From Pseudomonadota bacterium (GTDB taxonomy: Bacteria; Pseudomonadota; Alphaproteobacteria; Rhizobiales; Xanthobacteraceae), in contig JAJYAH010000230.1 of the NCBI GenBank assembly GCA_021779635.1, forward strand, positions 1 to 8,974: DNA of 8,974 bases, given 5' to 3'. Within the stretch, counting starts at the first letter, position 1. Each line of letters opens with the position of its first letter. Positions 6,919 to 8,974 of this stretch are shown here, one piece after another. Both the position numbers and the translations under genes were made by a program. The notes beneath the pieces were generated by a model. That model worked only from the letters and a program-made list of their open reading frames with translations, searched no databases and had not been told where the DNA came from.

Positions 6919-7761
6919 CTAATGCGCAATGAATAGGGGAATCGTAGCAGTCTTTAGCAATGACCGCGTGACCCCACCAAATAGAGCCTCCCGCGACCGA
7001 GAGTGACTGTAGGCACCGAGCACGATCAGGTCGGCGCCGACCAGCAAGGCACGATCCATAATGGTTTGTGCAATCGATCGGCCATCGGAGTGCAATTGTT
7101 CAACGGTGACATTAACCCCGTGCCGGCTGAGGTAGAGCGCGATATCGGCGCCGGGCTCTTGCCCGTGCCTGGCATTCGTCTGCGCATCGGCAACGACGAT
7201 GGATACGGTGCGGGCCTTCCGCAGCAACGGTATGGCGTCCGTGATCGCCCGTCTCGCCTCACGGCTGGCATTCCATGCCACAAGGATATTCTCGGCAGTC
7301 GTTCCGGCAGTCCAGTTGTTGGGCACGATCAAGACTGGCACGCCTGTGGCCAACATCATTGACTCGGCGGACCAGTCGTCGGGAAGTCCGCCGGGCTTCG
7401 GATGGCCGACCAGCACGAGATCAGCGTGCAGAGAATGAAAGAGTGCGTCATCAGAGGTGTCGGTGGCGCGGATCATCCGAAACTCGGAGCTGATGCCTTC
7501 CCGTTCGGCTGCGTTCTCGAATTGTTCGCCGGCAGTTGCGGAGGTCCTGAGTTCTTGAGGCCTTTGTCGTTCAATCAGCGCGCGAATCGCATCTCGCCCG
7601 CGGATAAAAGATGCGCTCGGATCGTGAGTCCAACCAAGGGGTACGACAAAAATACCGACGAGATGGGCGTGATGCCTAAGAGCAAGCCTTACGGCATAGG
7701 TGGCGCGAACAAGACTGGCCCGGGATACATCTACGAACACCGCGATATTCTTAAGGGGCAT
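6919..7761 (-). CDS. Universal stress protein, tandem UspA domains
   Basis: A cytoplasmic stress-response protein of 280 residues, the length expected for two fused UspA domains. Domain 1 (about 4-147) starts KNIAVFVDVSRAS and ends VPVLIVPNNW. Domain 2 (about 157-280) starts ENILVAWNASREARRAI and ends with VLGAYSHSRSREALFGGVTR (247-266) and IPLFIAH. UspA domains of this type may bind ATP through a G-2x-G-9x-G-S/T motif. Here the second glycine is Ser252 and the final S/T is Gly263, so nucleotide binding may be weakened. I chose the ATG at 7761, with an AAAGG site about 8 nt upstream, over a GTG three codons earlier. It lies 75 nt downstream of the hydrolase gene on the same strand and may belong to its operon. 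Family is certain; its signal or partner is unknown. Confidence 0.92.
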   Translation of the reverse strand: MPLKNIAVFVDVSRASLVRATYAVRLALRHHAHLVGIFVVPLGWTHDPSASFIRGRDAIRALIERQRPQELRTSATAGEQFENAAEREGISSEFRMIRATDTSDDALFHSLHADLVLVGHPKPGGLPDDWSAESMMLATGVPVLIVPNNWTAGTTAENILVAWNASREARRAITDAIPLLRKARTVSIVVADAQTNARHGQEPGADIALYLSRHGVNVTVEQLHSDGRSIAQTIMDRALLVGADLIVLGAYSHSRSREALFGGVTRSLLKTATIPLFIAH

Positions 7762-7836
7762 TGCAAGCACCTTTCGCTCGACATACCTACGGAGACCGCG
7801 GTCAGTCTTCTCGGATCCGATATGGTCGAATGCGAT

Positions 7837-8718
7837 TCACGGGTTCGAGAGGTCGTCGAGGAACGCGACCACCGCTTCTGTGAACGGGTCGTTGACGTCC
7901 CCCGCCACCATGTGTGCGGCACCATGGACGTCAGCGTAGCGGGCGTTGGGCACCAGACCGACGAATTCGCGGGCGATGTCCTCCGATACCAGTTCGCTGG
8001 AGCCGCCACGTACCAGCAGAACCGGGATTCGCAGTCGCTGCACGGCGGCGGTCAGGCGTGCTTCGCGGTCAGCGTCGGCGCGCGCTGGCATTCCACGCAC
8101 AAAGGCCGGGTCATAGTGCCAACGATAACGTCCGTCCTTTCCAAGCTTGAGGTTTCTGTTCAAACCATCGAGGTTTTTCGGACGGGGCCTGTGCGGAAGA
8201 TAGGCGGCAATGGCCTCTGAGGCCTCCTCGAGCGTGGCGAAACCGTCGTCGATGTGCGCGGCCATGAATTTTCTTACGCGTTCGACGCCGGCGGGCTCGA
8301 TGCGCGGCGTGATATCGACCAGAACTAGAGCTGCGGCAAGGGAGATGTCGGCTTCTCCAGCGGCAATCAAGCTGGCCATTCCGCCGAGCGAGGCTCCGAT
8401 CAGGACGGGTTTGGCATGAAGGCCGGCGGCGAGCTGACGCACGTCATTTGCGAAGTGATCGATCTCGTAGGCGCCGTCGGCCGACCAGTCGCTGTCACCA
8501 TGGCCGCGTTGGTCCACGGCGATAGCGCAATAGCCATGGTCCGCGAGCACTGCCGCGGTCCGTTTCCAAGCGTGCCGGGTCTGTCCGCCGCCATGCAGCA
8601 GCAGCGCGGGAGGCAGATCCGGTGTACCCCAGACATCGCCAACGAGCTCGACGCCGTCGGCCATGCGAAAACTTCGCTGAAAGGGAGGTAATCCGGATGG
8701 GCCAGAAAACGCGTCCAT
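7837..8718 (-). CDS. Alpha/beta hydrolase
   Basis: A 293-residue enzyme of the alpha/beta-hydrolase fold, full length for the family. The oxyanion-hole motif is LLHGGGQTRHAW (40-51), followed by DQRGHGDSDW (69-78). The nucleophile elbow is GASLGG with Ser110, and the catalytic His is His269 in HGAAHM. The acid is probably Glu242 in GGSSELVS, where relatives commonly have Asp. The nearest types are epoxide-hydrolase-like, haloperoxidase-like and ester-hydrolysing members, so the substrate cannot be stated. There is no signal peptide, so it is cytoplasmic. Its ATG lies 1 nt after the MarR stop (TGACATG), with an AAGGA site inside the end of the MarR gene. This points to translational coupling and control by that regulator. 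An internal Met19 is a less likely start. Confidence 0.92.
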   Translation of the reverse strand: MDAFSGPSGLPPFQRSFRMADGVELVGDVWGTPDLPPALLLHGGGQTRHAWKRTAAVLADHGYCAIAVDQRGHGDSDWSADGAYEIDHFANDVRQLAAGLHAKPVLIGASLGGMASLIAAGEADISLAAALVLVDITPRIEPAGVERVRKFMAAHIDDGFATLEEASEAIAAYLPHRPRPKNLDGLNRNLKLGKDGRYRWHYDPAFVRGMPARADADREARLTAAVQRLRIPVLLVRGGSSELVSEDIAREFVGLVPNARYADVHGAAHMVAGDVNDPFTEAVVAFLDDLSNP

Positions 8719-8719
8719 G

Positions 8720-8974
8720 TCAGATCACGTCCTTCTTGCGATCAAAAACGGGCTGCTCGAGGACGTGCTCAACGTGGTCGAACAGCCGCATGCAGGCAAT
8801 GAGATCGTCCGGATCAGCACTCCTCAGGACACGTTCCTGGATCGAATCGCTGATCCGCAGGATGCGCCGCTGCAGCTTACGGCCGGACTGGGTCAAATAG
8901 ATGCCGCGGACACGTCGGTCATCCTTCTGCTCGCGCCGCTCGATCAGACCACGTCGCTCCAAGGTATCGAGCAA
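8720..8974 (-). CDS. MarR family regulator, N-terminal part outside window
   Basis: The last 84 residues of a winged-helix MarR regulator. The first visible codon is a TTG inside the gene, so the true start lies beyond the right edge. Visible parts are the end of the DNA-binding domain and its wing (LERRGLIERREQKDDRRVRG, with the typical D-x-R signature), then IYLTQSGRKL and a long C-terminal dimerisation helix. MarR proteins are dimeric repressors released by small phenolic or oxidising ligands. It is followed after 1 nt by the alpha/beta hydrolase, so it probably regulates its own operon. Its promoter and operator lie outside the window. Confidence 0.9.
   Translation of the reverse strand: MLDTLERRGLIERREQKDDRRVRGIYLTQSGRKLQRRILRISDSIQERVLRSADPDDLIACMRLFDHVEHVLEQPVFDRKKDVI

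Noticed and set aside
6639..6922. Two 86-codon plus-strand frames in the convergent gap
   Set aside because: They overlap one another in different frames, lack recognisable features and have no convincing ribosome sites.
7794..7803. GACCGCGGTC palindrome between hydrolase and stress protein genes
   Set aside because: At 10 bp and GC-rich it is close to what chance gives in such DNA, and no promoter is visible around it.
7402..8220. 272-codon plus-strand frame over the stress protein and hydrolase genes
   Set aside because: It spans two well-supported minus-strand genes and shows no domain-like sequence.

Overview
The window is GC-rich (roughly 60 percent by eye) bacterial DNA, packed with genes that use G/C-ending codons. 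The TetR, adaptor/RND pair, PepSY, universal-stress and hydrolase proteins look like those of an alphaproteobacterium, probably Rhizobiales (Rhizobium, Mesorhizobium or Ochrobactrum-like). That placement is from protein feel only. There is no rRNA, tRNA, CRISPR array, transposase or integrase in the window.

Left part (1-1400): the start of a small coiled-coil protein gene (minus strand, cut by the left edge) lies downstream of a TetR regulator with a CecR/YbiH-like C-terminal half (minus). A 14-bp perfect palindrome sits in the regulator's own apparent promoter, between the -35 and -10 boxes, and is a strong operator candidate. About 490 bp of gene-free DNA, rich in inverted repeats, separates the regulator from a divergent efflux operon.

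Centre (1401-6573, plus strand): a lipoprotein membrane-fusion adaptor, a full-length RND permease joined to it by an ATGA stop/start overlap, and a secreted PepSY-domain protein. Together they suggest a TetR-controlled tripartite efflux pump. No outer-membrane channel gene is present, so the pump presumably uses one encoded elsewhere. The permease keeps one of the two TM4 aspartates used by AcrB for proton transfer and has Arg in place of the TM10 Lys, which sets it apart from AcrB and from CusA.

Right part (6574-8974): a gene-poor gap of about 345 bp separates convergent transcription units. A minus-strand cluster follows that reads MarR regulator (cut by the right edge), alpha/beta hydrolase (1 nt after the MarR stop) and a tandem-domain universal stress protein. 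This looks like a small stress or xenobiotic-response operon under its own MarR regulator.

No clearly unprecedented system is visible. The points most worth checking are the permease's altered proton-relay residues, the PepSY partner of the pump, the operator palindrome and the structured leader of the efflux operon.
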